DNA of 24,044 bases from UBA2922 sp035352555 (GTDB lineage: Bacteria > Bacillota > Clostridia > Oscillospirales > Oscillospiraceae). The position numbers and the translations under genes were made by a program. Below are positions 14,416 through 21,541 of the stretch, piece by piece (the stretch's first letter is position 1; every line of letters starts with the position of its first letter). The stretch is from the NCBI GenBank assembly GCA_035352555.1, contig DAOPXW010000029.1, positions 1 to 24,044 of the forward strand, given 5' to 3'. The notes under the pieces were generated by a model. It searched no databases. It was not told where the DNA came from and worked only from the letters and a program-made list of their open reading frames with translations.

Positions 14416-15372
14416 TCAGTAAAAGGTTGCCACGGGATTTTCCGGGACCTCGCAGGCTTCGGCGCCCAGATAGGTCAGCACCGGGCCTTTTTTTCCGTAG
14501 GCGATGTTGAACTTGAAATGCACCTGTCCCGTCAATATCACCCAGCTGTCGTTGACTATGGTGGAGGCCTCGTCCCACTGCACCACCAGCGCCGCAAACT
14601 GGATGTCCTGCACGCAGCAGGTCATCACATGGCGCCCCGCGATGAAGGTCTTGGACGGCAGCTTTTTGCGGGTCAGCAGGCGGCACTTGAAGCGCACGGT
14701 CTTGCCCTCGTAATTCTTGGGCGTGTCGGACAGATCCCGGTACCACACGGCGTAATCCTCGTCCTTGATGTCGATGACGGGGGCCTCCAGATCGAAGGGC
14801 AGCGGGTCCTCGATGTCGTCGTACTCCACCTTGTTGGCGTCGTACTCATAGGCGATATCGCTGCGGCGGGATGCGCCGCGGACGATCTTGTGATAGGGCA
14901 TCCGGTCCATGTCGGGCTTGAAGCGATTGAACACCACCAGCTCGCAGCTTTTCAGCTTGTCATAGGTCAGCTGGCGCATATTGGCGTTGTAGGTCAGGAA
15001 AGTGGCGGCGTCGGCAAACATGAACTCCTGATACACCACCCAGCTCTCCGGCATGGCGGTGTAGAGCACATCCAGCATCCACATGCCGTTGTATTCCACC
15101 ACCACCCGCTCGGAACCGGTCTCCTTCTGCCACTTGTCCAGATTGTCCATGGTCAGCTCGGCCTGCTCGGCCACCTCGCGGATGTAGACGTTTTTGCCCG
15201 AAAAGGACTCGGGCTCGTATTCCTCCACGCCCGCCTCGCATACCAGCAGCAGGGTCTTTTCGCCCTTGTTGAAGCGCTTGTCCTCCAGGGTCTCCTGGAT
15301 AAAGCGGGTCTTGCCGGATTCGAGAAAGCCCGTAAACAGATACACGGGGATGTCGTTGTTTTGTTCACTCAA
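14416..15372 (-). CDS. COG0523-like P-loop GTPase joined to a YcgQ-like (DUF1980) OB-fold domain
   Basis: This 318-aa protein has two parts. Residues 1-215 look like a CobW/COG0523 G domain: Walker A GFLESGKT (15-22), a Walker B-like VVEYNGMW (91-98) where COG0523 proteins have EPSG, and FNRFKPD (148-154) in the base-specificity position. The CxCC metal motif is absent. Residues about 220-315 resemble the C-terminal domain of YcgQ/TIGR03943 proteins: EGKTVRFKCRLL, RHVMTCCVQDIQFAALVV and DSWVILTGQV. YcgQ works with a DUF318 permease, not present here. The start is TTG at 15372, overlapping the previous gene's stop by 8 bases, with AAGGAG 10 bases upstream; no other good start exists. Likely a partner in metal handling; specific role unknown. 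Confidence 0.8.
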   Translation of the reverse strand: MSEQNNDIPVYLFTGFLESGKTRFIQETLEDKRFNKGEKTLLLVCEAGVEEYEPESFSGKNVYIREVAEQAELTMDNLDKWQKETGSERVVVEYNGMWMLDVLYTAMPESWVVYQEFMFADAATFLTYNANMRQLTYDKLKSCELVVFNRFKPDMDRMPYHKIVRGASRRSDIAYEYDANKVEYDDIEDPLPFDLEAPVIDIKDEDYAVWYRDLSDTPKNYEGKTVRFKCRLLTRKKLPSKTFIAGRHVMTCCVQDIQFAALVVQWDEASTIVNDSWVILTGQVHFKFNIAYGKKGPVLTYLGAEACEVPENPVATFY

Positions 15373-16504
15373 TATTAAACAGCTCCTTCAGCGCACCTTC
15401 GTCGATCTTGGATCCGATGACGCAGAAACGGCCCGTGACGATGGGCGAGCCCCGGCGGATATTGATCTCGCCCGGCACGTAGTCAAAGTACAGCCACTCC
15501 CCGTCGGAAGCGTCCACCATGCCCTTGGCGCGGAGGATCAACCCGTATTTGCCGGTGTCGTCCAGCGCGGTGAGGATGGTCTTCAGTTCCGCCTCACTGA
15601 ATTTTTTCGGCGTCTCGCTGCCCCAGCTGGTAAAGACCTCGTCCGCGTGGTGGTGATGATGGTGCTCATGCTCGTGCTCGTGCTCATGCTCATGGTCATG
15701 CTCATGGTCATGCTCATGNNNNNNNNNNNNNNNNNNNNNNNNNNNNNNNNNNNNNNNNNNNNNNNNNNNNNNNNNNNNNNNNNNNNNNNNNNNNNNNNNN
15801 NNNNNNNNNNNNNNNNNNTCATGCTCATGCTCGTGGCATTCACATTCGTCGTCGTCATCGTCGTCGTCGTGATGATGCTCCTCGGCCAGCTCCGCCAGCG
15901 CGGCGGCCAGCGTGGAACGGTGTTCCATGGCCGCGGTGAACTGCGCGCCCGCCAGCTTGTCCCAGGGAGTGGTGATGATGACGGCGTCGCCGTTGAGCTC
16001 CTTAAGCATAGCCGCGGCTGCGGCAGTCTTGTCCTCTCCCACGTCGCCGGTGCGGCTGAGAACGATCACGTCGGCATTCTTCACCTGGTCGTTGAAAAAT
16101 TCCCCGAAGTTTCGAATATACATTTTGCACTTGTTCGCGTCCACCACAGTGACTTTTGCGCCGATCTCAGCCTTGTCCGCCACTGCGGAGACGGCGCGGG
16201 CCACGTCTGAGAGCTTGCCCACGCCGGAGGGTTCGATGATGACGCGGTCGGGGGCGTAGGTTTTTATAACCTGTTCCAGCGCTGCCTTGAAATCGCCCAC
16301 CAGCGTGCAGCAGATGCAGCCGGAATTCATCTCGGTGATCTCCACGCCGGCGTCCTTCAAAAAGCCGCCGTCGATGGCGATCTCGCCGAATTCGTTTTCA
16401 ATGAGCACGATCTTCTGTCCGGCATAGGCCTCCTTGATGAGCTTGCGGATCAGCGTGGTCTTGCCCGCGCCCAAAAAACCGGAGAAGATATCTATTTTTG
16501 TCAT
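15365..16504 (-). CDS. CobW/COG0523 GTP-binding metallochaperone with His/Asp-rich region (contains assembly gap)
   Basis: COG0523 GTPases deliver metals (Zn, Co, Ni or others) to target proteins. Motifs: Walker A GFLGAGKTT (9-17), ENEFGE (36-41), the metal-binding CxCC as GCICC (62-66) and EPSG (91-94). The usual NKxD base-recognition motif is replaced by LSRTGD (149-154). After residue 209 comes a metal-chelating run of His, Asp, Cys and Glu-His repeats, cut by the N gap at 15719-15818, so the true length is unknown. The C-terminal COG0523 domain follows (about the last 110 residues). The frame is open on both sides of the gap. The ATG at 16504 has GGAGG 10 bases upstream. Metal specificity is not readable from sequence. 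Confidence 0.9.
   Translation of the reverse strand: MTKIDIFSGFLGAGKTTLIRKLIKEAYAGQKIVLIENEFGEIAIDGGFLKDAGVEITEMNSGCICCTLVGDFKAALEQVIKTYAPDRVIIEPSGVGKLSDVARAVSAVADKAEIGAKVTVVDANKCKMYIRNFGEFFNDQVKNADVIVLSRTGDVGEDKTAAAAAMLKELNGDAVIITTPWDKLAGAQFTAAMEHRSTLAAALAELAEEHHHDDDDDDDECECHEHEHXXXXXXXXXXXXXXXXXXXXXXXXXXXXXXXXXXHEHDHEHDHEHEHEHEHEHHHHHHADEVFTSWGSETPKKFSEAELKTILTALDDTGKYGLILRAKGMVDASDGEWLYFDYVPGEINIRRGSPIVTGRFCVIGSKIDEGALKELFNIE
15646..15842 (-). repeat. Short tandem repeat coding for His-Glu/His-Asp run
   Basis: On the coding strand it is built of CAT/CAC with GAG or GAC codons, giving alternating His-Glu and His-Asp pairs plus a six-His block next to the C-terminal domain. Units of 6 and 12 bases repeat almost exactly. 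The repeat is interrupted by the assembly gap, so copy number is unknown. It probably binds transition metal ions. Confidence 0.9.
15719..15818. other. Assembly gap (100 N)
   Basis: Exactly 100 undetermined bases lie within the His-codon repeat. This is a common placeholder size, so the real distance is unknown. Repeats on both sides suggest the assembler failed across the repeat. Confidence 0.97.
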
Positions 16505-16549
16505 GGCATTTTTACCTCCAATGCGCATTAACTTATAACCTGTCATCGA

Positions 16550-16621
16550 CGCCGGTTGCCCCGTTCGGGGCGAGGCGGCGGACGATTCAGATGCGCCATC
16601 GCGCGGCGCGCGATGATGCGC
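16550..16621 (-). promoter_or_regulatory. Two GC-rich hairpins in the leader of the COG0523 gene
   Basis: The leader between the predicted start near 16640 and the ATG at 16504 holds two hairpins. One is a 19-base near-palindrome (16597-16605 pairing with 16607-16615), extendable by six pairs past a 2-base bulge. The other pairs GCCCC 16558-16562 with GGGGC 16567-16571, with outer pairing CGCCG 16550-16554 with CGGCG 16576-16580. No T-run follows. It may be a regulatory leader; not matched to a known riboswitch. Confidence 0.4.
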
Positions 16622-16625
16622 GTGA

Positions 16626-16675
16626 TAGAATAACCACGCAGCGGTTATTCTACCACAAAATTTCGGACTGTACAA
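16626..16675 (-). promoter_or_regulatory. Promoter of the GTPase pair with operator-like inverted repeat
   Basis: On the - strand TTGTAC (16675-16670) and TAGAAT (16652-16647) have a 17-base spacer. The -10 box is the start of a perfect 10-bp inverted repeat with a 7-base centre (16626-16635 with 16643-16652; after one mismatch three more pairs match). An inverted repeat covering -10 and +1 is the usual site for a repressor, here plausibly metal-responsive. Confidence 0.65.
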
Positions 16676-16698
16676 GTGTTGCCGGAATGGGGTATAAT
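16670..16698 (+). promoter_or_regulatory. Promoter of the EFR1 gene
   Basis: A perfect TATAAT (16693-16698) has a weak -35, GTACAA (16670-16675), 17 bases upstream. This is the same hexamer that serves as the -35 of the opposite promoter, so the two promoters would overlap and could compete. Confidence 0.55.
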
Positions 16699-16759
16699 CA
16701 ATCCGTAGGGCGATCCACAAATTGCCTGTTCTTTGAATTCTGTTCTCAGGAGGTGTCCC

Positions 16760-17518
16760 ATGGTCGTCTACTTTTCCGGCACCGGCAACAGCCGCTACGC
16801 CGCCAAATTCATCGCCCACCGTCTGGACGACGAGCTGCTGGACGCGGGCGCGGTTCTGAAGTCCGGCGAGAATATCGTGCTGCATTCCGACCGCCCCTGG
16901 GTGTTTGTCTCCCCCACCCATGGCTGGCGCATTCCCCGGGTATTTGAAGCGCTGCTCCGCGCGGGCAGCTTTTCCGGCAGCAGGGACGCCTATTTTGTCA
17001 TGACCTGCGGCGACGAGATCGGCGCGGCCGCGGAGAAGCTGCGGACGCTGTGCGCCGATAAGGGCTTCGTCTACAGAGGCGTGCAGCAGCTGGTCATGCC
17101 GGAAAACTATGTGGCCATGTTTGCCGTGCCCGACAAGGGCGAGGCCGCCGCGATCCTTGAAAAGGCGCTGCCCGATATGGCGCAGGCCGCCGGGTATATC
17201 GCCCGGGGCGAGGATATCCCCGGTTCCGCGCCCGGCTTTGCGGACAAGGTCAAGACCCGGCTGGCCAACCCCCTCTTTTACGCCTTCTTTGTAAAGTCGA
17301 AAAAATTTTACGCCACGGACGCCTGCGTGAGCTGCGGCAAATGCGCCGCGCTGTGCCCCACCAATGCCGTGACGCTTATAAGCGGTCGCCCCCGCTGGGG
17401 CGAGGGCTGCGTCCACTGCATGGCCTGCATCTGCTATTGCCCGAAGAAGGCCATCGAATATGGCAGGGCCAGTCTCGGCAAGCCCCGGTACAAGTGCCCG
17501 GAATATGTGCCGGAATGA
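16760..17518 (+). CDS. EFR1 family flavodoxin-ferredoxin fusion
   Basis: This 252-aa redox protein joins an FMN-binding flavodoxin-like domain (phosphate loop SGTGNS at 6-11, SPTHGWRIP at 51-59, and MTCGDEIG at 81-88) to a C-terminal two-cluster ferredoxin (Cys 189/192/195/199 and 217/220/223/227). EFR1 proteins are common in gut Clostridia and presumably shuttle electrons; partners are unknown. The ATG at 16760 has a near-ideal AGGAGG seven bases upstream; an in-frame ATG at 16733 precedes the Shine-Dalgarno and is rejected. It is transcribed away from the COG0523 gene from an overlapping promoter and ends at a strong terminator. Confidence 0.93.
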   Translation: MVVYFSGTGNSRYAAKFIAHRLDDELLDAGAVLKSGENIVLHSDRPWVFVSPTHGWRIPRVFEALLRAGSFSGSRDAYFVMTCGDEIGAAAEKLRTLCADKGFVYRGVQQLVMPENYVAMFAVPDKGEAAAILEKALPDMAQAAGYIARGEDIPGSAPGFADKVKTRLANPLFYAFFVKSKKFYATDACVSCGKCAALCPTNAVTLISGRPRWGEGCVHCMACICYCPKKAIEYGRASLGKPRYKCPEYVPE

Positions 17519-17558
17519 GAGAGGCCCACAATACATAAGGCGCGCCCAAAAATGTTCG

Positions 17559-17597
17559 CGCGGCATGGCCATGGCCATGCCGCGTGTTTTTTGTTTT
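17559..17597. terminator. Intrinsic terminator after the EFR1 gene
   Basis: A perfect 26-base palindrome (17559-17584) folds into an 11-12 bp GC-rich stem and is followed by a T-rich tail on the + strand. On the - strand a T5 run follows a few bases after the stem, so it may also end the metG transcript. Confidence 0.85.
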
Positions 17598-17683
17598 CCG
17601 CTGCCGGGCGGTAAGCTTGGATATGCGCCTATCCGCGTAACGGCCGAAGAGCCCTGTTGTGCGCTTTTCTCTCGGGGAAAGGG

Positions 17684-19621
17684 TCAGCAGAGCTTGTAGC
17701 CCGCGGGGATGGTGTCGTCCACCAGCATCAGATGCAGCTTCTCCTCGCCGTTTTCCTCTTTCACGGCGGACAGCAGCATCCCGTTGGAATCCTGGCCCAT
17801 CATCTTTCGGTTGGGCAGATTGAGGATGGCGATGACATTTTTGCCCACCAGGGCTTCCGGCTCATAGAACCTGTGGATGCCGGAGAGGATCTGCCGGGGG
17901 GTGCCGCTGCCGTCGTCCAGCTGGAATTTCAGCAGCTTGTCGGACTTCTTTACCGCCTCGCAGGACAGGATTCTGCACACGCGCATATCGCATTTGGCAA
18001 AATCCTCGATGGGAATTTCGGGCTGCACGGGCTCCGCCCCGGGCTTTTTGGCCTTCAGCTCGTCCAGTTCCTTCAGCTCCTTTTCCATGTCGATGCGGGG
18101 AAACAGGGTCTCGCCCCGGCGCACGGCGACATCCGCGGGCAGCACGCCGAACTTCCCGGCGTCGTCCCAGGTGGCGAGGTCGGCGGCGCCGATCTGAGAG
18201 AGCGCGGCGGCGCAGGTGTCTGGCATCACGGGCTGCAGCAGTGTCAGCGCGATACGCAGGCACTCCAGCAGGTTGTACATGACGGTGGCCAGACGGGCCT
18301 TCTTGGCCTCGTCCCTGGCCAGCACCCAAGGGGCGGTCTCGTCGATATACTTGTTGGCCCGGGACAGCAGCTTCATCACAAGGTCGATGCCGTTTTGCAG
18401 CTGCAGCTTGTCCATCTGGATCTCGTATTTCCCGCGTACCTCCAGCGCCATGGTTTTCAGTTCGTCGTCGATGGGATCGTCCTGCCGCGCCGCGGGCAGG
18501 GTGCCGCCGAAGTATTTTTCCACCATGGCGGTGGTTCGGCTGAGGAGGTTGCCCAGATCGTTGGCCAGATCGGTGTTGATGGTGGAGATCAGAAGCTCGT
18601 TGGAGAAGCTGCCGTCGGTGCCGAAGGGGAAGGTGCGCAGCAGGAAAAAGCGCAGCGCGTCCACGCCGTAGCGTTCGGCCAGCATATAGGGGTCCACCAC
18701 GTTGCCCTTGGACTTGGACATCTTGCCGCCGTCGATAATCAGCCAGCCGTGGCCGTAGACGTGCTTGGGCACGGGCTCGCCCAGACTCATAAGCATGGCG
18801 GGCCAGATGATGGAGTGGAACCGAACGATCTCCTTGCCCACGATGTGATAATCCGCGGGCCAGAATTTGTCGTAATCGTCGTACTTCTCGTTGCAGTAGC
18901 CCAGGGCGGTGATATAGTTTGAGAGCGCGTCCACCCAGACATAGACCACATGGCCCGGATCGAAATCCACGGGGATGCCCCACTTGAAAGTGGTGCGGGA
19001 CACGCACAGGTCCTCGAGGCCCGGCTTGATGAAGTTGTTGATCATTTCGTTGACGCGGGAAGCGGGCTCCAGGAAGGTGCCGCTCTCCAACAGCTCCTGC
19101 ACGGGCTTGGCGTATTTGGACAGGCGGAAGAAGTAGGCCTCCTCCTCCTCATAATGCACGGGGCGGCCGCAGTCGGGACACTTGCCGTCCACCAGCTGGC
19201 TCTCGGTCCAGAAGGACTCGCAGGGGGTGCAGTACATCCCCTTGTAGGCGCCCTTGTAGATGTCGCCCTTTTCGTACATTTTCCTGAAGATCTTCTGGAT
19301 GGCTTCGACGTGATAGTCGTCGGTGGTGCGGATGAACCGGTCGTTGGAGATGTTCATGAGCTTCCAGAGGTCCTTGACGCCTCTGGGGCCCTCCACAATG
19401 TTATCCACGAACTGCTTGGGGCTGAGCCCGGCTTCTTTGGCCTTCTCCTCAATCTTCTGACCGTGTTCGTCGGTCCCCGTGAGAAACATCACGTCGTAAC
19501 CGCACATTCGCTTGTACCTCGCTATCGAGTCCGTGGCCACGGTACAGTAGGTGTGACCGATGTGCAGTTTGTCGGACGGGTAATAGATCGGTGTGGTGAT
19601 ATAGAACTTACCCTTGCTCAT
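17684..19621 (-). CDS. metG: Methionyl-tRNA synthetase
   Basis: MetG charges tRNA-Met with methionine. The 645-aa protein is a full-length class I enzyme: HIGH at 20-23, a zinc-binding knuckle with Cys 131/134 and 148/151, KMSKS at 300-304, an anticodon-binding helical domain (about 380-510) and a C-terminal EMAP/Trbp111-type tRNA-binding domain (about 545-645) that promotes dimer formation. The ATG at 19621 has AAAGGAG eight bases upstream. It follows the VanW gene by 60 bases on the same strand; no strong promoter was seen between, so co-transcription with htpG-hemW-vanW is possible. No T-box-like leader fits in the short gap. Confidence 0.98.
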   Translation of the reverse strand: MSKGKFYITTPIYYPSDKLHIGHTYCTVATDSIARYKRMCGYDVMFLTGTDEHGQKIEEKAKEAGLSPKQFVDNIVEGPRGVKDLWKLMNISNDRFIRTTDDYHVEAIQKIFRKMYEKGDIYKGAYKGMYCTPCESFWTESQLVDGKCPDCGRPVHYEEEEAYFFRLSKYAKPVQELLESGTFLEPASRVNEMINNFIKPGLEDLCVSRTTFKWGIPVDFDPGHVVYVWVDALSNYITALGYCNEKYDDYDKFWPADYHIVGKEIVRFHSIIWPAMLMSLGEPVPKHVYGHGWLIIDGGKMSKSKGNVVDPYMLAERYGVDALRFFLLRTFPFGTDGSFSNELLISTINTDLANDLGNLLSRTTAMVEKYFGGTLPAARQDDPIDDELKTMALEVRGKYEIQMDKLQLQNGIDLVMKLLSRANKYIDETAPWVLARDEAKKARLATVMYNLLECLRIALTLLQPVMPDTCAAALSQIGAADLATWDDAGKFGVLPADVAVRRGETLFPRIDMEKELKELDELKAKKPGAEPVQPEIPIEDFAKCDMRVCRILSCEAVKKSDKLLKFQLDDGSGTPRQILSGIHRFYEPEALVGKNVIAILNLPNRKMMGQDSNGMLLSAVKEENGEEKLHLMLVDDTIPAGYKLC

Positions 19622-19681
19622 GTTTCTCGCTCCTTTCAAAAGTTGTATCATCAAGGCCTGAACAGCCGGGATGCCGTAAGG

Positions 19682-21442
19682 TTATCCGCCGATGACGCCG
19701 GAGGAAGAATCGGCGGGCGTCTCCGTGGCGGCCACGGGCATGGTGGGCTCCGTGGCGGCCACGGGCACGGTGGGCTCCGGCGTGGCCTGCGGTGTCGGCG
19801 TGGCGGCGGGCGTCGGTGTCGGGGACGGGGAGGCGCTGGGGTAGACGATGTTCTCGGCGTGATAGTGGTAGGTGCTGGTGGCCTCCTTGGTGCTGCTGAG
19901 CTGGGTGCCGTCCTTGTTGAACACGTTGCGGTAGGTGGTGGCCTTATAGCCCAGGGCCACGGTGGGATACTTGGTATCGTAGAACTTCCAGGTGGAGTAT
20001 TTCATCTCCACATAGCTGCCGTCCACATCCGTGCCCCAGATCTCAATCGTCATGGACTTTTTGGTGCTGTCCACGGTGGCCACGATCTTGACGGGATAAT
20101 TCCGGTCGTTTTTGAACTTGAAGTCCGGGGATTTCCAGCTCACCGTGGCGTCCAGACCCGCGGGCAGGTAGTCCACGGGGAAGTAATGGCAGGTGCGGTC
20201 GGTGATCTCCAGATTGGCGTACAGCACCGTGCAGTACAGGGTGGAGGACACCTGGCAGATGCCGCCGCCCAGCTCCTGCACCACCTCGCCGTTGGAGTAG
20301 GCGCCGGCCTTTTTAAAGCCCGCGGCCTCGGTACGCTGGCCCACGGTGTCGTTATACGAGAACTCCTCGCCGGGGTTGAGGATGGTGCCGTTGATCTTCT
20401 TCGCCGCCAGCGTGATGTTGTTGATACGGTTGGCGGAGCTGGATTTAAAATAGGACACCTGAGCGCCCAGCTTGTCCTTGAACAGCTTGGCGCTGAGATC
20501 GTCGGTGGTGATCTTGGGCTGGGTGATCTCCAGCGGAATGGACACCGTGTCGCCCGCGGCGGCGGCGTCCCACAGCTTCTGGGCCTCGGCCACATCGAAA
20601 TCCACGCCTACCACGGACTCCGTCACCTTGCCCTTGTCGGAATCGTAGGCGGCGTCCTTGACCTCGGCGTAGACCTCGTCGTGGAGAGCCTGAATATCCA
20701 GCTTGGCATCCTCGCCGTAAGAGGACTGGTAGTCCACCTTGCCGAAGCTGCCGGATTGCAGCGCCGCCACCACTAGATCGTAGACGGCGTTTTCGTCCAC
20801 GGTCACATCGGTGGCGCCCTTGACCACGGTGAGCACGGCCTTGTCCGTATCCACCTTATAGGCCTTGCCGGAGAGGGCGTCCTTCATCTCGGCCACGCCG
20901 TCGCTGATCTGGCCGCGGATGTAATCCGCATTCAGATCCTCCGCGGCGGCGGTGAGATTCACGCGCCCGAAAAGTCCCCTGACGTATTTGAAGAGGCTGG
21001 AAAAAAGCCCGCCGTCCCGGCCGTAGCGATAGGCGGCCCTGGCCGCGGCCTCGGAGGAGGTGACCGCGCCGGCCTTTCCGGCGTTCACGGTGATCTCAAC
21101 GTCCGCCGGCAGGACCACGGTGACGTTTTCACCGGTCTTGTTGTCCCAGCCGCTCTTCCCCAGGGCCGTCGCGGCCTGTTCCTCGGTCATGCCCCCCACC
21201 GACACGCCGCCCACGGTGACATTGGGATAGATGGCATCCGTAGAGCGCAGGGCAAAGCCCGCGCCCGCCGCCGCCACACACAGCACCGCCAGTACGATGG
21301 CGATGATCAGTAAGGCTTTTTTGCCGCCGGAATGATTGTGCCGGGGCGTCTCTCCGTCATCCCCGCCGTTTTCCTCCGGCTCCGGGTCGGGCCGGCGCCG
21401 GGGCTGCGCCGGGCGCTGGTCCTTCACGGCGTCGAAAACCAT
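19682..21442 (-). CDS. Membrane-anchored VanW family protein with peptidoglycan-binding domains
   Basis: This 586-aa envelope protein has a charged cytoplasmic N-terminus (1-40), one membrane helix (about 43-65), an extracytoplasmic region with one or two putative peptidoglycan-binding (PG_binding_4, YoaR-like) modules (about 75-340), a VanW domain (about 355-490; LNPGEEFSYNDTVG, VVQELGGGICQVSSTLY), a G5-like or linker stretch, and a Pro/Thr/Ala-rich tail (about 535-586). VanW is named from vancomycin clusters, but this type is a common Clostridia wall protein and no other van genes are here. Start: the ATG at 21442 lacks a clear Shine-Dalgarno, while the frame is open to 21535 with GGGGAG (21521-21516) before ATC codons at 21514 and 21511, so a non-standard earlier start is possible. 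It lies 99 bases after hemW. Confidence 0.92.
   Translation of the reverse strand: MVFDAVKDQRPAQPRRRPDPEPEENGGDDGETPRHNHSGGKKALLIIAIVLAVLCVAAAGAGFALRSTDAIYPNVTVGGVSVGGMTEEQAATALGKSGWDNKTGENVTVVLPADVEITVNAGKAGAVTSSEAAARAAYRYGRDGGLFSSLFKYVRGLFGRVNLTAAAEDLNADYIRGQISDGVAEMKDALSGKAYKVDTDKAVLTVVKGATDVTVDENAVYDLVVAALQSGSFGKVDYQSSYGEDAKLDIQALHDEVYAEVKDAAYDSDKGKVTESVVGVDFDVAEAQKLWDAAAAGDTVSIPLEITQPKITTDDLSAKLFKDKLGAQVSYFKSSSANRINNITLAAKKINGTILNPGEEFSYNDTVGQRTEAAGFKKAGAYSNGEVVQELGGGICQVSSTLYCTVLYANLEITDRTCHYFPVDYLPAGLDATVSWKSPDFKFKNDRNYPVKIVATVDSTKKSMTIEIWGTDVDGSYVEMKYSTWKFYDTKYPTVALGYKATTYRNVFNKDGTQLSSTKEATSTYHYHAENIVYPSASPSPTPTPAATPTPQATPEPTVPVAATEPTMPVAATETPADSSSGVIGG
19721..19774 (-). repeat. Two tandem 27-bp units in the tail of the VanW protein
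   Basis: Two adjacent 27-base units (19721-19747 and 19748-19774) differ at one base. They encode 9-residue repeats of the type EPT(M/V)PVAAT in the Pro/Thr-rich C-terminal tail. Copy number may vary between strains. Confidence 0.85.
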
Positions 21443-21541
21443 GGTCTCGGAATTGTGGAGATCGTTCTCCTCTTCATCCCTCTTTTGTTCCTTGCTGCTG
21501 AATACTTTGATGATACTCCCCGCCTTTCTGCGGTCTTATTT

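Noticed and set aside
15646..15842. Possible CRISPR array or satellite in the CAT/GAG repeats
   Set aside because: The units are 6-12 bases with no spacers and translate in frame as a metal-binding His-rich run inside a COG0523 protein.
18950..20776. 608-codon + strand open frame across metG and the VanW gene
   Set aside because: It spans the antisense of two well-supported genes and has a His/Gly/Val-rich shadow composition.
19682..21442. Vancomycin-resistance determinant
   Set aside because: Only the VanW domain name matches; no vanHAX or regulator genes are nearby and the architecture is that of an ordinary wall-associated protein.
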